Shown: one piece after another, positions 22,925-31,059 of the stretch
Numbering within the stretch: position 1 is the stretch's first letter
Layout of the letters: each line of letters opens with the position of its first letter
Source: Fischerella muscicola PCC 7414
GTDB taxonomy: Bacteria > Cyanobacteriota > Cyanobacteriia > Cyanobacteriales > Nostocaceae
Assembly: GCF_000317205.1 (NCBI RefSeq)
Contig: NZ_AJLK01000018.1
Location: forward strand, 1 to 35,421
DNA: 35,421 bases
Direction of reading: 5' to 3'
Translations under genes and position numbers: made by a program
The notes under the pieces: generated by a model
Told to the model about the DNA's origin: nothing
Database searches by the model: none
Seen by the model: only the letters and a program-made list of their open reading frames with translations

Positions 22925-23371
22925 CTAACCAGCCAATTCTGCTGCTGCTTGTCGCATCATTTCTTCTCGTGATACATCTCCAATTTGGCTAGCGATCGAC
23001 CAATAGTGACCAAAAGGATCAATTAATCTACCATAGCGATCGCCCCAAAACATATCATCTAAAGGCATAGTGACTTCTGCACCTGCATTCACAGCGCGGT
23101 TAAACCAAGTGTCTGCATCATCAACTTGTAGGTGAATCGTCACAGGAGAACCATTGAGAGTTGCAGGTGACTCTAAACCATACTCAGGAAATTCATCATT
23201 TAAAAATATTACTGAGTTCCCAATTTCTAACTCGGCAAACATAATTCCATCACCCGTCAAAGAAGGCATACTATATTTCTCCACGGCGTCAAACGCTGCT
23301 TTATAAAATTCAATTGCCGCCTTGGCATCACGGACAGTTAGGTGTGGAGTGATCATGGAAGACTCTGCCAT
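22925..23371 (-). CDS. VOC superfamily protein (glyoxalase/PhnB-like)
   Basis: A 148-residue protein with the paired beta-alpha-beta-beta-beta modules of the vicinal oxygen chelate fold. It begins TPHLTVRDAKAAIEFYKAAF (9-28), has the middle strand TIHLQVDDADTWFNRAV, and ends with YGRLIDPFGHYWSIA. Similar PhnB/YdiE-like proteins are common and mostly of unknown substrate; metal-dependent glyoxalase activity is not shown by the sequence. The ATG at 23371 has GAGGA at 23382-23386, 10 nt upstream. It is convergent with the StyA-like gene and divergent from the P450 remnant, whose 5' end is lost right at this gene's promoter. Confidence 0.85.
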   Translation of the reverse strand: MAESSMITPHLTVRDAKAAIEFYKAAFDAVEKYSMPSLTGDGIMFAELEIGNSVIFLNDEFPEYGLESPATLNGSPVTIHLQVDDADTWFNRAVNAGAEVTMPLDDMFWGDRYGRLIDPFGHYWSIASQIGDVSREEMMRQAAAELAG

Positions 23372-24609
23372 TGGTTTATTTTCCTCACAGTTGTGAACTT
23401 AATTTTTTTGAAGCCCCATACCATAAAAAATTTTGCCACCATAGCATCATAAGTATTCAAACCAAGAGTAATTTATTTCACAAAAATAGAAGTTTACAAC
23501 TTTTTCGGCGAATTTTTGGTAATGGACTAGTTAGTAGTGAAGGAGAATTTTGGCAGCGTCAGCGGCGATTAATGCAGCCAGCTTTTTACCGAGAGCGAAT
23601 TTTTGCCTATGGTGAGGTGATCGTTGACTACGCCCAACAGTTACTTGCCACATGGCAGGATGGCGACATTCGAGATGTTCACGAAGAGATGATGGCGCTA
23701 ACGCTGGAAATTGTAGCGAAGACACTGTTTGAAGCTGATGTGGAACAGCAGGTGAAAACGATAGGTACAGCGCTACAGGAAAGTATCGAGTATTTTGAGG
23801 CGCGTAACAATAATCTGTTTTTATTTTTACTGCCCGAATGGTTTCCCACTAGAAAAAATTTGCGTTTTTTAAGGGCAGTGCAACAGTTAGATGAGATAGT
23901 TTATACTTTGATTCGCCAGCGACGCATGAGTGGTGAAGACAAGGGTGACTTGCTATCGATGCTACTGCAAGTTAAAGATGAAGATGGCATTGGTATGAGT
24001 GACCAACAAGTACGAGATGAAGTGATGACGTTGTTCATCGCAGGTCATGAAACCACTGCTTTAACTATGTCGTGGACATTTTACTTGCTTTCGCAGTATC
24101 CCGAAGTTGAAGCTAAGTTAGTGCAGGAATTGCAGAGTGTGTTAGGTGGACGGATGCCAACTCTTGCTGACTTACCCCAGTTACGTTATACAGAATGGGT
24201 AGTGATGGAGTCGATGCGGCTATACCCACCTGTTTGGGCATTAGGACGCACAGTTATGCAAGACTGCGAAATCGCTGGGTATGGGTTGCGTGCTGGCGAT
24301 AGCGTAATTGTCAGCCAGTGGGTAATGCACCGCGATTCCCGCTATTTTGACAATCCAGAAATCTTTAAGCCGGAACGCTGGCAAGGTGATTTTGCAAAAA
24401 AACTACCAACATTTGCGTATTTTCCCTTTGGTGGTGGGCCGAGAATTTGCATTGGTAAATCCTTTGCAATGATGGAAGCAGTACTACTGTTGGCAAGTAT
24501 TGCTCAGAAATTCCGTTTAATGCTAGTACCAGAGCAGAAAATTATACCTTGGCCTGCTTTTACCCTGCGTCCGAAATATGGAATAAAAATGTTATTGGCT
24601 GAGCGATAG
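23371..24609 (+). pseudogene. Cytochrome P450 lacking its 5' end
   Basis: From about 23460 the frame is a normal bacterial P450: the C-helix region GEFWQRQRRLMQPAF, the I-helix AGHETT (224-229 of the open frame), the K-helix ESMR, the PERW segment, and the haem loop FGGGPRICIGKSFA with the ligand cysteine. A complete relative has about 450 residues and a Pro-rich N-terminus followed by helix A and the beta-1 sheet. Here only about 40 weakly matching residues precede the conserved part, and there is no ATG in frame before residue 68 (23572). The open frame begins with a TTG inside the VOC promoter. I read it as a gene whose first 50 or so codons were removed by a rearrangement, leaving all catalytic motifs intact. 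A rare short P450 with a non-ATG start is the alternative. Confidence 0.65.
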
Positions 24610-24754
24610 TGAAAGTAGGAGAACCCAGCATTCTTGATGTGTTAGGGAGTTCACGCTTGTCAACTTTAAGCGTTTTTAAACGCACCAGGTAGCTGAGGAA
24701 AGCGCAGAGGGACGACGCAGAGTTTTTTTACATAATATTCACTATGAAGCAATT

Positions 24755-24841
24755 AGGACTTACGCACACTCTATGAATCCTTGGCGTTCTTGGCGTCTTG
24801 GTGGTTAAATAAGTTAAGCTTTTTGGTCTAGCGTAAGTCCT
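24755..24841. mobile_element. MITE-like element with AGGACTTACGC ends
   Basis: Perfect 11-bp terminal inverted repeats, AGGACTTACGC (24755-24765) and GCGTAAGTCCT (24831-24841), enclose 65 bp that include TTGGCGTTCTTGGCGTCTTG. The same ends are, from memory, frequent in Nostocales. There is no open frame, and the rest of the 24610-24974 spacer shows nothing else. Confidence 0.65.
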
Positions 24842-24974
24842 GGCAATAAGTAGTCACTTGTTACAATCGCTAGACCAATTTTTGCCAAAGTTTTGATACA
24901 CTTGGAAGAATTTACCTGCGGGAAGGCACTCTTATGGTGTCTAAATATCCTTGTGCAGTTCGATGATTCTCAAT

Positions 24975-25889
24975 ATGTCTTTTCAACATACAATTGCGAG
25001 TATATATACTGATGGTGCTTGCATCGGTAATCCTGGCCCTGGTGGTTGGGGTGTTGTCGTCTACTTCGATGATGGATCGGTGCATGAAATGGGCGATGCT
25101 GCTGCTAAAACCACAAATAACAAAATGGAAATGCAAGCGGCGATCGCAGCTTTATCTTTCCTCAAAGCATCAGGACAAACTCAACCTATCACTCTCTATA
25201 GTGACAGTGAGTACCTGATTAATTGTGTAACTAAATGGATCAAAACCTGGAAAAGAAAAGGCTGGAAAAAGGCAGATGGCAGTCCTGTTCTTAACCGAGA
25301 CTTGCTAGAACAACTTGAGCAACTCAACAGCCGTCAGGTAAAATGGCAACATGTCCGTGGCCATGCTGGTAACGAAGGCAACGAACGCTGTGATGCGATC
25401 GCTCGTGCTTTTGCTAGTGGCAAAACTCCAGTGTTACGAAAAATTTCTGATATCAGTTTATTTGATGATTTTTTAGGAGCATCAACTGATGTTGTGGTAG
25501 CAAGTGTATCTGATTCTGATCCCGAATCGATGATAATTAACAAAAACACACGAGAGATCAGTACCCTTGCATCAGAAATAACCATGACGGACACATCGAA
25601 TCATTCAACGGCCCTTTCCCATGAAGAGTTACCTCGCGAAATGAGGGTAGTACAACTCCGCAACTTAGTTGAAACTCTACGGATTGCTGACGAAATAGCC
25701 GAAAAAGGTTATTTAATTACTAGTTCTGAATTAGCAGATTTAATGGATGTCCACGCTAGTGCTGTCACTAGTCGCGGTGATCAATGGCGCTGGCGTAACT
25801 GGATTGTTTCGCGAGTCCGACGAGAAGGCAATCAAATTCTTTGGGAATTGGAACGTGGTGATCATCTGAACGATGAAAATGATAGTTGA
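24975..25889 (+). CDS. rnhA: Ribonuclease HI with an extra C-terminal domain
   Basis: Residues 1-145 are a complete RNase HI, which cuts the RNA strand of RNA-DNA hybrids: Asp13 (YTDGACIGNPGPGGWG), Glu52 (MEMQAAIAAL), Asp77 (YSDSEY), His130 (VRGHAGNEGNERCD) and Asp140. The basic handle KRKGWKKADG is present. A variable acidic linker (about 150-220) leads to about 80 further residues (LPREMRVVQLRNLVETLRIA, ELADLMDVHASAVTSRGDQW, RVRREGNQILWELERGD) that look like a small helical, possibly DNA-binding domain. Typical RNase HI is about 150-160 residues, so this is twice the size. The frame extends to 24951; ATG 24975 (MSFQHTIASIYTDG) is chosen to fit the family, with ATG 24963 possible. Confidence 0.9.
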   Translation: MSFQHTIASIYTDGACIGNPGPGGWGVVVYFDDGSVHEMGDAAAKTTNNKMEMQAAIAALSFLKASGQTQPITLYSDSEYLINCVTKWIKTWKRKGWKKADGSPVLNRDLLEQLEQLNSRQVKWQHVRGHAGNEGNERCDAIARAFASGKTPVLRKISDISLFDDFLGASTDVVVASVSDSDPESMIINKNTREISTLASEITMTDTSNHSTALSHEELPREMRVVQLRNLVETLRIADEIAEKGYLITSSELADLMDVHASAVTSRGDQWRWRNWIVSRVRREGNQILWELERGDHLNDENDS

Positions 25890-25956
25890 TAGTGTTGTTT
25901 GTTGCTTGCTACTTGTTGTTAGAACTAGCACATTACCAACTCTCAACCACGAACAA

Positions 25957-27120
25957 TTAGTTATAATTCCTTCCTCGCCACTGTCGTGGAGTGCGAAATG
26001 CTGATAAAAAGATTCGCATGACGGCTAAGGGGTCAGCCAATGGGGAAAGCCAAAACAGCCAACCGCCTCTGGTCTGAGTGCGATCATAACAGGGTGCGAT
26101 CGCCAAAAGCATACCAAAGCGAACTATCAACAAAAATAGGTTCAGTCCCAGTAATAGGAGATGGGGCGATGGGGTGATGGGGTGATGGGGCGTAGACGCG
26201 CAAGCGGCTTCCCGTAGGGTAGGGGTGATAGGGAGATGGGGGGAAAGCAATAAGTAACTGAGGATGATCAAAACAGGTAAAGCTTGAGTTGAAGTTAGTA
26301 CCCATAAATCAGTCCATAGCTGAGTGCGGGAAGAAGCATCTTTTAAGTCGAGACTCCGACCCCATTCTTTCCAAGTCTCTATTGCCCCTTCGTACATCCG
26401 CACTTTCAAGACTTTTGACCCATCTAGAAAGCCTACCTTAAAACCGGAAGCGGCTATGTGTCGAGCCAAAGTAACATCATCGCAAAAAGAACTTTTGGCA
26501 CTAGTATAACCATTGACAGCAGCTAAAACAGAACGGCGGCATAAAAAGCATTGTCCATTAGCCATAACTCGTTCTGGCTGTTGCGTATTGATACCAGCAG
26601 GATCGAATCTATAAAGCAATGTCATTAACAACGCTGGTTGTAGCCAGCACTCTCCTGGATACTTAAGGATGAATTGCGGCGAGAGAGAAACTAAATCATA
26701 TCCTCCAGTTATTGCCGTTTTTACCAAACCCGCAACTAAACCTGGTGATGGTTGAGTATCAGCATCCATACCCAAAAACCACTCGCTTGCTTCGCAAGAG
26801 TGTAAAAAGCCGTTGTGTAAAGCCCAAGGACGTCCTACCCAAGCGGGGGGTAAAGGATCATCGATAATTAAACGAAAGCGGGGGTCTTTTTTTTGTGCAG
26901 CTTTCACTAAATCAGGAGTGTGATCTTGGGAATTACTATCTACAACAATCACTTCCCGGACTTCATAACTTTGACGACTTAAGCCAGCCAATAGGGGGCT
27001 GATGCGGAGGGCTTCATTCAGGGTAGGAACAACTACACTCACACTACCTAAAAGGTCTGGTGTTGGGTTTTGTGGCGTTACAGGAGGTTGACGTAGAGGA
27101 CCTTTCAACAGACGTGACAA
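25957..27120 (-). CDS. cruG: Carotenoid glycosyltransferase CruG (2'-O-glycosyltransferase), start uncertain
   Basis: CruG transfers a sugar to the 2'-hydroxyl of myxol-type carotenoids, giving myxoxanthophyll. The 387-residue frame has a family 2 glycosyltransferase domain (SVVVPTLNEALRISPLLAGL near 28; the DxD-like MDADTQPSPG; CDDVTLARH) and C-terminal TM helices. No ATG or GTG opens the frame: the first possible start is TTG 27120. Upstream codons in the same frame back to about 27171 encode a hydrophobic helix (FFSFFLLLIQVPAVAILLSR) that belongs to this family's usual N-terminus, yet no start codon precedes it. A dispersed repeat lies in frame within the C-terminal part. cruF follows 0.6 kb away on the same strand, supporting the assignment. 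Confidence 0.78.
   Translation of the reverse strand: MSRLLKGPLRQPPVTPQNPTPDLLGSVSVVVPTLNEALRISPLLAGLSRQSYEVREVIVVDSNSQDHTPDLVKAAQKKDPRFRLIIDDPLPPAWVGRPWALHNGFLHSCEASEWFLGMDADTQPSPGLVAGLVKTAITGGYDLVSLSPQFILKYPGECWLQPALLMTLLYRFDPAGINTQQPERVMANGQCFLCRRSVLAAVNGYTSAKSSFCDDVTLARHIAASGFKVGFLDGSKVLKVRMYEGAIETWKEWGRSLDLKDASSRTQLWTDLWVLTSTQALPVLIILSYLLLSPHLPITPTLREAACASTPHHPITPSPHLLLLGLNLFLLIVRFGMLLAIAPCYDRTQTRGGWLFWLSPLADPLAVMRIFLSAFRTPRQWRGRNYN
26159..26244. repeat. Short dispersed repeat inside cruG, in frame
   Basis: GATGGGGTGATGGGG-type units flank CGTAGACGCGCAAGCGGCTT and CCCGTAGGG (26191-26219), the same dispersed repeat seen near 14470-14515. Translated on the minus strand it gives SPHLPITPTLREAACASTPH and HPITPSPH between two TM helices of CruG, a segment unlike the rest of the protein. 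Confidence 0.8.
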
Positions 27121-27299
27121 CAGAATTGCTACTGCTGGTACTTGTATAAGTAGTAGAAAAAACGAAAAGAACTTACTATAGTTAACGAGTCTATCACTGT
27201 AAAAATACTGAAGTTAATATAACGTGAGTTCGATTAATATTATCAGACTAAACAATTGAATCGCCCGCAAGTAAACTGCGCCCTAATACCCTAAGTCTA

Positions 27300-27605
27300 C
27301 TAAAAGTAGACTGAATGAATAACCCCATCAACCCAGTTTAAGTGGGTTTTTGCCCCGCACCAGCAATTTATTGCAAAGCTGTTACTACGTGAGGCAAATT
27401 TGAGATAGTAAATCTCACTGTCAGCTTTGAGTTTTGCAACCAATCCATAGGCAATATGCAGCATCTCAACCGAAACTTCTTGGAACTGATAGTGCTGTTG
27501 AATATGACGAATCATAAAATCCGTCGCTGTCTCTACCGAGTCAAAACCATAAATGTTTTTTAGTTCAGCAAGAACGTCTTTGCGATAGGGTGATAAGACT
27601 TGCAT
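27300..27605 (-). CDS. Small protein of unknown function between cruG and cruF
   Basis: A 101-residue soluble protein starting MQVLSPYRKDVLAELKNIYG. The N-terminal two thirds are helical and well behaved in codon use (DFMIRHIQQHYQFQEVSVEM). The C-terminal part is Cys/Trp-containing (AINCWCGAKTHLNWVDG). I do not recognise a family. The ATG at 27605 has a weak ribosome-like GGTGAG upstream. It lies on the same strand as cruF and cruG, with 130 bp to cruF and about 180 bp to cruG, so it may be transcribed with them, but no carotenoid role can be inferred. Confidence 0.6.
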   Translation of the reverse strand: MQVLSPYRKDVLAELKNIYGFDSVETATDFMIRHIQQHYQFQEVSVEMLHIAYGLVAKLKADSEIYYLKFASRSNSFAINCWCGAKTHLNWVDGVIHSVYF

Positions 27606-27698
27606 CAATTCTCACCAAACTCTAAACCTTTTACTCCAAAGACATCGCAGTAATGCAGGGTGGGCGTCACCGTGCCAAAACCAGCAGACTTTATTCCC

Positions 27699-27728
27699 CC
27701 GCCATGCCGCGACTTTTTCGGCTGGCGG
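27699..27728. repeat. GC-rich hairpin downstream of cruF
   Basis: CCGCCA/TGGCGG outer stem with GCCG/CGGC inner pairing, just after the cruF stop. There is no U-tract on either side, so a processing or attenuation role is as likely as termination. Confidence 0.5.
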
Positions 27729-27736
27729 TGGGTAGT

Positions 27737-28645
27737 TTACTTAAGACCAACTTTTACCGGAGCTATTTGTACTTTATTGCTAGCAGGTTCTACAGCAGCA
27801 TCTGTAGAAGTACTTTGAGTCTTCCACCATAAGACTACAGCTGGAACTGCACCTAAGAACAAACCTAGTAAGACGGGGATGGAAAAACCAGCCGCCAAAC
27901 TCATGACTGTTGCAAAGCCAAAGTTACTTAAATAAACAATTAAAGGTAAATTAAGTTGCGATCGCTCTAATTTGATCGGTGTATTCCGCCACAACAATGC
28001 AGCTACCGTCATAAATACTGAGCCAGTACCAATCCAGCCAGCAAAGTTTTGATAAGGCATTCCAAAGAAAGCTCCTGGTTGCTGCCAATACCAAAAAGGT
28101 AGAGATGTTTGGCTCATTGCTGGATCAAGTACAAAGTCCCAAGAAGTCAACAATAAAGCACCTAAAGCGATCGCGCCTAAATGACGCCACAAACTAGGTT
28201 TTTTATCAACTTCTAAACCAGCACGTGCTAGTAGGTAAGCTACACATCCCACGTAAAACCAAGATAAAGGAATAGTAAAAGGTACTAAACCCGCAATTTT
28301 ATAACCCAAGCCACTTAAGTAGCTGTAATGACCGAAAGGGAAGCCAGTACTGGTTCCTAGTAATTCACTGCTTAAAGAAATCAACACCGATGGCAGCAGA
28401 AATGAGAGCCACAAACCTAAGCCTAATGTTCTATAAGCATATAAGGAAACTGCTGCTGCTCCCAAAATCATATAAACTACGCCGCCTCCAGCCAAACTCC
28501 ATTGCATGGCGGTTTGTCCAATCTCAGCTAAATTCAAAATTATTTCAGCGTGAGGAACGACCAGTAATATTCCTACCAGTCCAAACACCATTGATACAAT
28601 ATGACCAATCAGGCACACGCGCTCAGCGATAACAAGTTGTCTCAT
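27737..28645 (-). CDS. cruF: Carotenoid 1',2'-hydratase CruF (gamma-carotene hydratase)
   Basis: CruF adds water to the psi end of gamma-carotene, giving the 1'-hydroxyl that leads to myxol and myxoxanthophyll. The 302-residue protein has about seven TM helices and the DUF422-type pattern: GTSTGFPFGHYSYLSGLGYK (about 95-114), IPLSWFYVGCVAYLLARAGL, and SWDFVLDPAM around 170. The acidic Asp and the aromatic residues in these loops are the expected active site. The frame is open to 28672, but ATG 28645 is chosen because AGGA (28652-28655) lies 6 nt upstream and the N-terminus MRQLVIAERVCLIGH fits. It is divergent from the membrane protein gene at 28893; cruG lies downstream. Confidence 0.88.
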   Translation of the reverse strand: MRQLVIAERVCLIGHIVSMVFGLVGILLVVPHAEIILNLAEIGQTAMQWSLAGGGVVYMILGAAAVSLYAYRTLGLGLWLSFLLPSVLISLSSELLGTSTGFPFGHYSYLSGLGYKIAGLVPFTIPLSWFYVGCVAYLLARAGLEVDKKPSLWRHLGAIALGALLLTSWDFVLDPAMSQTSLPFWYWQQPGAFFGMPYQNFAGWIGTGSVFMTVAALLWRNTPIKLERSQLNLPLIVYLSNFGFATVMSLAAGFSIPVLLGLFLGAVPAVVLWWKTQSTSTDAAVEPASNKVQIAPVKVGLK

Positions 28646-28892
28646 AATATTTCCTGAATCAAGATGTGACACGTGGCTATATAACTGCTAACAGTTTACA
28701 AATGTTTAAGAATATATATAACTTAATTTTGCTGAAATTCTTCTGTTAAATTGCTGAATTGTTTTTTAGCAGAGCATTATCGCCTATTGATTATAGACAA
28801 GACAAGTCAGAAAATTTTAGTTATTGTTGCAGCTATTTAGCTTAAAAACAGCTTAAAAACGGGATTATTAAGTAAGCAAGCCTGTAGATCCT

Positions 28893-29339
28893 ATGGCTTT
28901 TTTGAAAAGACTTCCTTGGTTTTCTTTAATACTGCTGTTGCTTACGTACACTACCTTCGGCTGGGTACTATCAAGAACCAGAACTCAGCCCATAATATGG
29001 CTAGTGGTTGCGATCGCTATTGTAATTTTTATTGCTATCTTGACTATTCCCCTGTCAAAAATGGCTGACTATTCTGTAAGTTTATTTAGATCAAATCTCA
29101 AGTCATTTGGTATCGCTGTATTGGGGGCTTTTTTGTTCTTTCTCATTGTTGCCCGTTTTCGTCTATTTCTTGATACCTTAGTAATTATTGCTGCGACTAT
29201 GTTGGTAAAAATAGATTTTCAAGCAGCAGGATTTAGCCAAGGACTAGCTTTTTGGATCACAACAGCCTTTTCCTTTGCAGGTTTAGCCTTAGGTGTCTTA
29301 GCAGAAAAGTTGATGTTGAATTATGGTCTAATTTTGTGA
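28893..29339 (+). CDS. Conserved integral membrane protein, function unknown
   Basis: A 148-residue protein with four predicted TM helices (about 9-26, 33-52, 69-88, and 117-142 with a break) and short basic loops (MAFLKRLPW at the N-terminus, ARFRLFLD in the middle). No motif points to transport or catalysis. Similar small cyanobacterial membrane proteins are common and uncharacterised. The ATG at 28893 is the only sensible start; no strong ribosome site is seen. A small hairpin follows the stop. Confidence 0.7.
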   Translation: MAFLKRLPWFSLILLLLTYTTFGWVLSRTRTQPIIWLVVAIAIVIFIAILTIPLSKMADYSVSLFRSNLKSFGIAVLGAFLFFLIVARFRLFLDTLVIIAATMLVKIDFQAAGFSQGLAFWITTAFSFAGLALGVLAEKLMLNYGLIL

Positions 29340-29368
29340 ACTACCCACACTAACTTGGAGTACGTTGA

Positions 29369-29384
29369 GCAGCGCTTACGCTGC
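29369..29384. terminator. Hairpin after the membrane protein gene
   Basis: GCAGCG-CTTA-CGCTGC, followed within 20 bp by CCCCTTTTTG. It may end the gene at 28893-29339. The GCTTACGCTGC core is also a common Nostocales dispersed repeat. Confidence 0.45.
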
Positions 29385-29476
29385 GTTGCTAGGCTTCACC
29401 CCTTTTTGTAAACGTTTTATCCCTGACCTGGAGTACTAGGTTCAGTGGGGGACTTACGGCGAGTTAGTTAAAATTA

Positions 29477-29498
29477 GGGCGGGTAGCAATACCCGCCC
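29477..29498 (-). terminator. Rho-independent terminator of rplU-rpmA
   Basis: GGGCGGGT (29477-29484) pairs with ACCCGCCC (29491-29498) around a 6-nt loop. On the minus strand it is followed by TAATTTTAA, 15 bp after the rpmA stop. Confidence 0.85.
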
Positions 29499-29512
29499 CA
29501 AGATTACTGATA

Positions 29513-29791
29513 TTAAGATGCAGCAACAGCTTCAGTAGCAGCAGGATAAACACTGACTTTTTTACGAGTTTTACCCTTGCGTTCAAATGTTACTACACCA
29601 TCAACTAGGGCAAATAAAGTGTCATCGCTACCAATTCCGACGTTATTGCCGGGGTGAAATTTAGTTCCACGCTGACGCACTAGAATATTACCTGCGCGAA
29701 CAACTTGGCCACCATAGCGTTTGACACCCAGTCTTTGAGCATTTGAGTCACGACCGTTACGTGTACTACCTGTTCCTTTCTTATGAGCCAT
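29513..29791 (-). CDS. rpmA: 50S ribosomal protein L27
   Basis: A 92-residue L27, whose N-terminal tail reaches the peptidyl transferase centre. It begins [20 protein letters not shown] and continues [10 protein letters not shown] and [15 protein letters not shown], all family hallmarks. The tail does not carry the N-terminal extension cleaved in Firmicutes. A strong ribosome site (AAGGGAG) lies 6 nt before the ATG. It follows rplU on the same strand, the usual L21-L27 operon, with about 100 bp of repeat DNA between them. Confidence 0.98.
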   Translation of the reverse strand: MAHKKGTGSTRNGRDSNAQRLGVKRYGGQVVRAGNILVRQRGTKFHPGNNVGIGSDDTLFALVDGVVTFERKGKTRKKVSVYPAATEAVAAS

Positions 29792-29812
29792 GATTTTCTC
29801 CCTTACAAAAAT

Positions 29813-29890
29813 TGTTGTGGGTTGATAGTTGATAGTTGGTTGGAATAACTAACAACCAACAAACAACAACCAACAATCAACTAATAACAA
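29813..29890. repeat. Inverted heptad repeats between rplU and rpmA
   Basis: GTTGATAGTTGATAGTTGG on the left and AACAACCAACAATCAACT on the right can pair into a stem within the transcribed spacer of the L21-L27 operon. Confidence 0.75.
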
Positions 29891-29891
29891 A

Positions 29892-30296
29892 TTATTCCGC
29901 AGATTCTTGTGCAACCTCACTTGTTGCTTCTGTTGCTTCACTACTTACAGAAGTTTCTGCTTCTGAAGCAAGCACAGAACCATTGAGACTAATAGAATTG
30001 ATCATCAGTCTAGTGATTTCTTGGCGATGTCCGCGTTTTTTGCGGGTTTTCTTTTTCGGCTTCATTTTATAAACTAGGACTTTACGGCCCCGCAAGTGCC
30101 GCATCACTGTCCCTTCTACTTTTGCTCCTGTTACTAACGGCTGCCCAATTGTTACTTCGCCGTTGTGTTGCACTAGTAATACTGATTCTATGCTAACTTT
30201 CTCATCGGGTTGGACAGCAAGCAGTTCAATGTCATAAAAGCGGCCTGGTTCAACTCGTAATTGCTTACCGCCAGTTTCAATAATTGCGTAAGTCAT
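29892..30296 (-). CDS. rplU: 50S ribosomal protein L21
   Basis: A 134-residue L21. Residues 1-100 are typical ([51 protein letters not shown]). The remaining about 30 residues are an acidic Ser/Glu/Ala-rich tail ([17 protein letters not shown]) not needed for the fold. The ribosome site AAGGA lies about 8 nt before the ATG at 30296. First gene of the rplU-rpmA operon. A Cys-containing open frame just upstream (30342-30527) is not accepted as a gene. Confidence 0.97.
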   Translation of the reverse strand: MTYAIIETGGKQLRVEPGRFYDIELLAVQPDEKVSIESVLLVQHNGEVTIGQPLVTGAKVEGTVMRHLRGRKVLVYKMKPKKKTRKKRGHRQEITRLMINSISLNGSVLASEAETSVSSEATEATSEVAQESAE

Positions 30297-30563
30297 GTGA
30301 TTGTCCTTATGAGGTTGCCGTACAGGTAGCTGACTGTGGTCTCAAAATAAACGCGATCGCTTGCGTTTTGGAACTACTTTTGCCAGCTTTTGCAATGCGT
30401 CTACCTGATCCGAGCAGGAATTAGACAGACAATCTACCATTTTACTTTGCAAGGATATATTCGTCAAGCAATTACCACATTTGAGATAGCCCAAAAAAGG
30501 CGATGTTTTAGAGCGTATGGTATGCAACAGAAGACTTAAAGTTCTCAGGGGTTACGAGGGGCC

Positions 30564-30596
30564 AGATCCCCGACTTTTTAAAAAATTCGGGGATCT
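30564..30596. repeat. Dispersed palindrome, copy 1
   Basis: AGATCCCCGA...TCGGGGATCT with an A/T-rich middle. It is the same family as the perfect copy at 34627-34659. The surrounding 30541-30861 spacer contains no gene. Confidence 0.8.
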
Positions 30597-30861
30597 CGCA
30601 GCCTATCAAAATCAATGTGGTTGAGTAGTAGGTTCACTAGAGGGACTGTTCTTGTGATGAATGTTCTCCTTGGTGGTGAAATTTTTTCATTATGACTGTC
30701 CTCTGCCTTTATTTTGATAAAACCTTTTTTTAAACCCTACAGCACATATTCATACAGTCAGTAATTAATTGTTAACAGCTGATATTTAGCGAAAAGTTAT
30801 TCTTATACATCAACAACAAACAATAAGTAATAATTACAAATTATGATTGTAATTGTATTAA

Positions 30862-31059
30862 TTAGTGTTTTGAGTTAAGGCTGTGAATAGTATCTATGCT
30901 TTCCCAAGAGGGAGCAAAAGATGGAATTGATAAAGAGCAAGCTTTCCAGCCAGACTTTACTGCTACATTTAATAGATTACACGTACCCCCACGCTGCCCT
31001 ACGGGCGTATAATGCCGACAGTAGCGACAAGCAGAAACACAAGATTTTAAAGTTGTCAT
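30862..31059 (-). CDS. Small cysteine-rich conserved cyanobacterial protein
   Basis: A 65-residue protein with five cysteines: Cys7, Cys11 and Cys14 (KSCVSACRYCRHYTP), one in GGTCNLL and one in GWKACSLSIPSFAPSWE. I recall similar small cyanobacterial proteins with a CRYCRYY-type motif and the closing PPFAPSW segment. Metal or Fe-S binding is likely from the spacing but not shown. The frame is open to a TTG at 31083; ATG 31059 is preferred. Function is unknown. Confidence 0.72.
   Translation of the reverse strand: MTTLKSCVSACRYCRHYTPVGQRGGTCNLLNVAVKSGWKACSLSIPSFAPSWESIDTIHSLNSKH

Noticed and set aside
24912-25136. 74-residue minus-strand frame over the rnhA start
   Set aside because: Overlaps the RNase HI catalytic core and has no motif of its own.
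30342-30527. 61-residue Cys-containing frame upstream of rplU
   Set aside because: No ribosome site, odd composition and a HIP1 site near its end; it more likely belongs to the rplU leader. Kept open only because its last 20 residues look protein-like.
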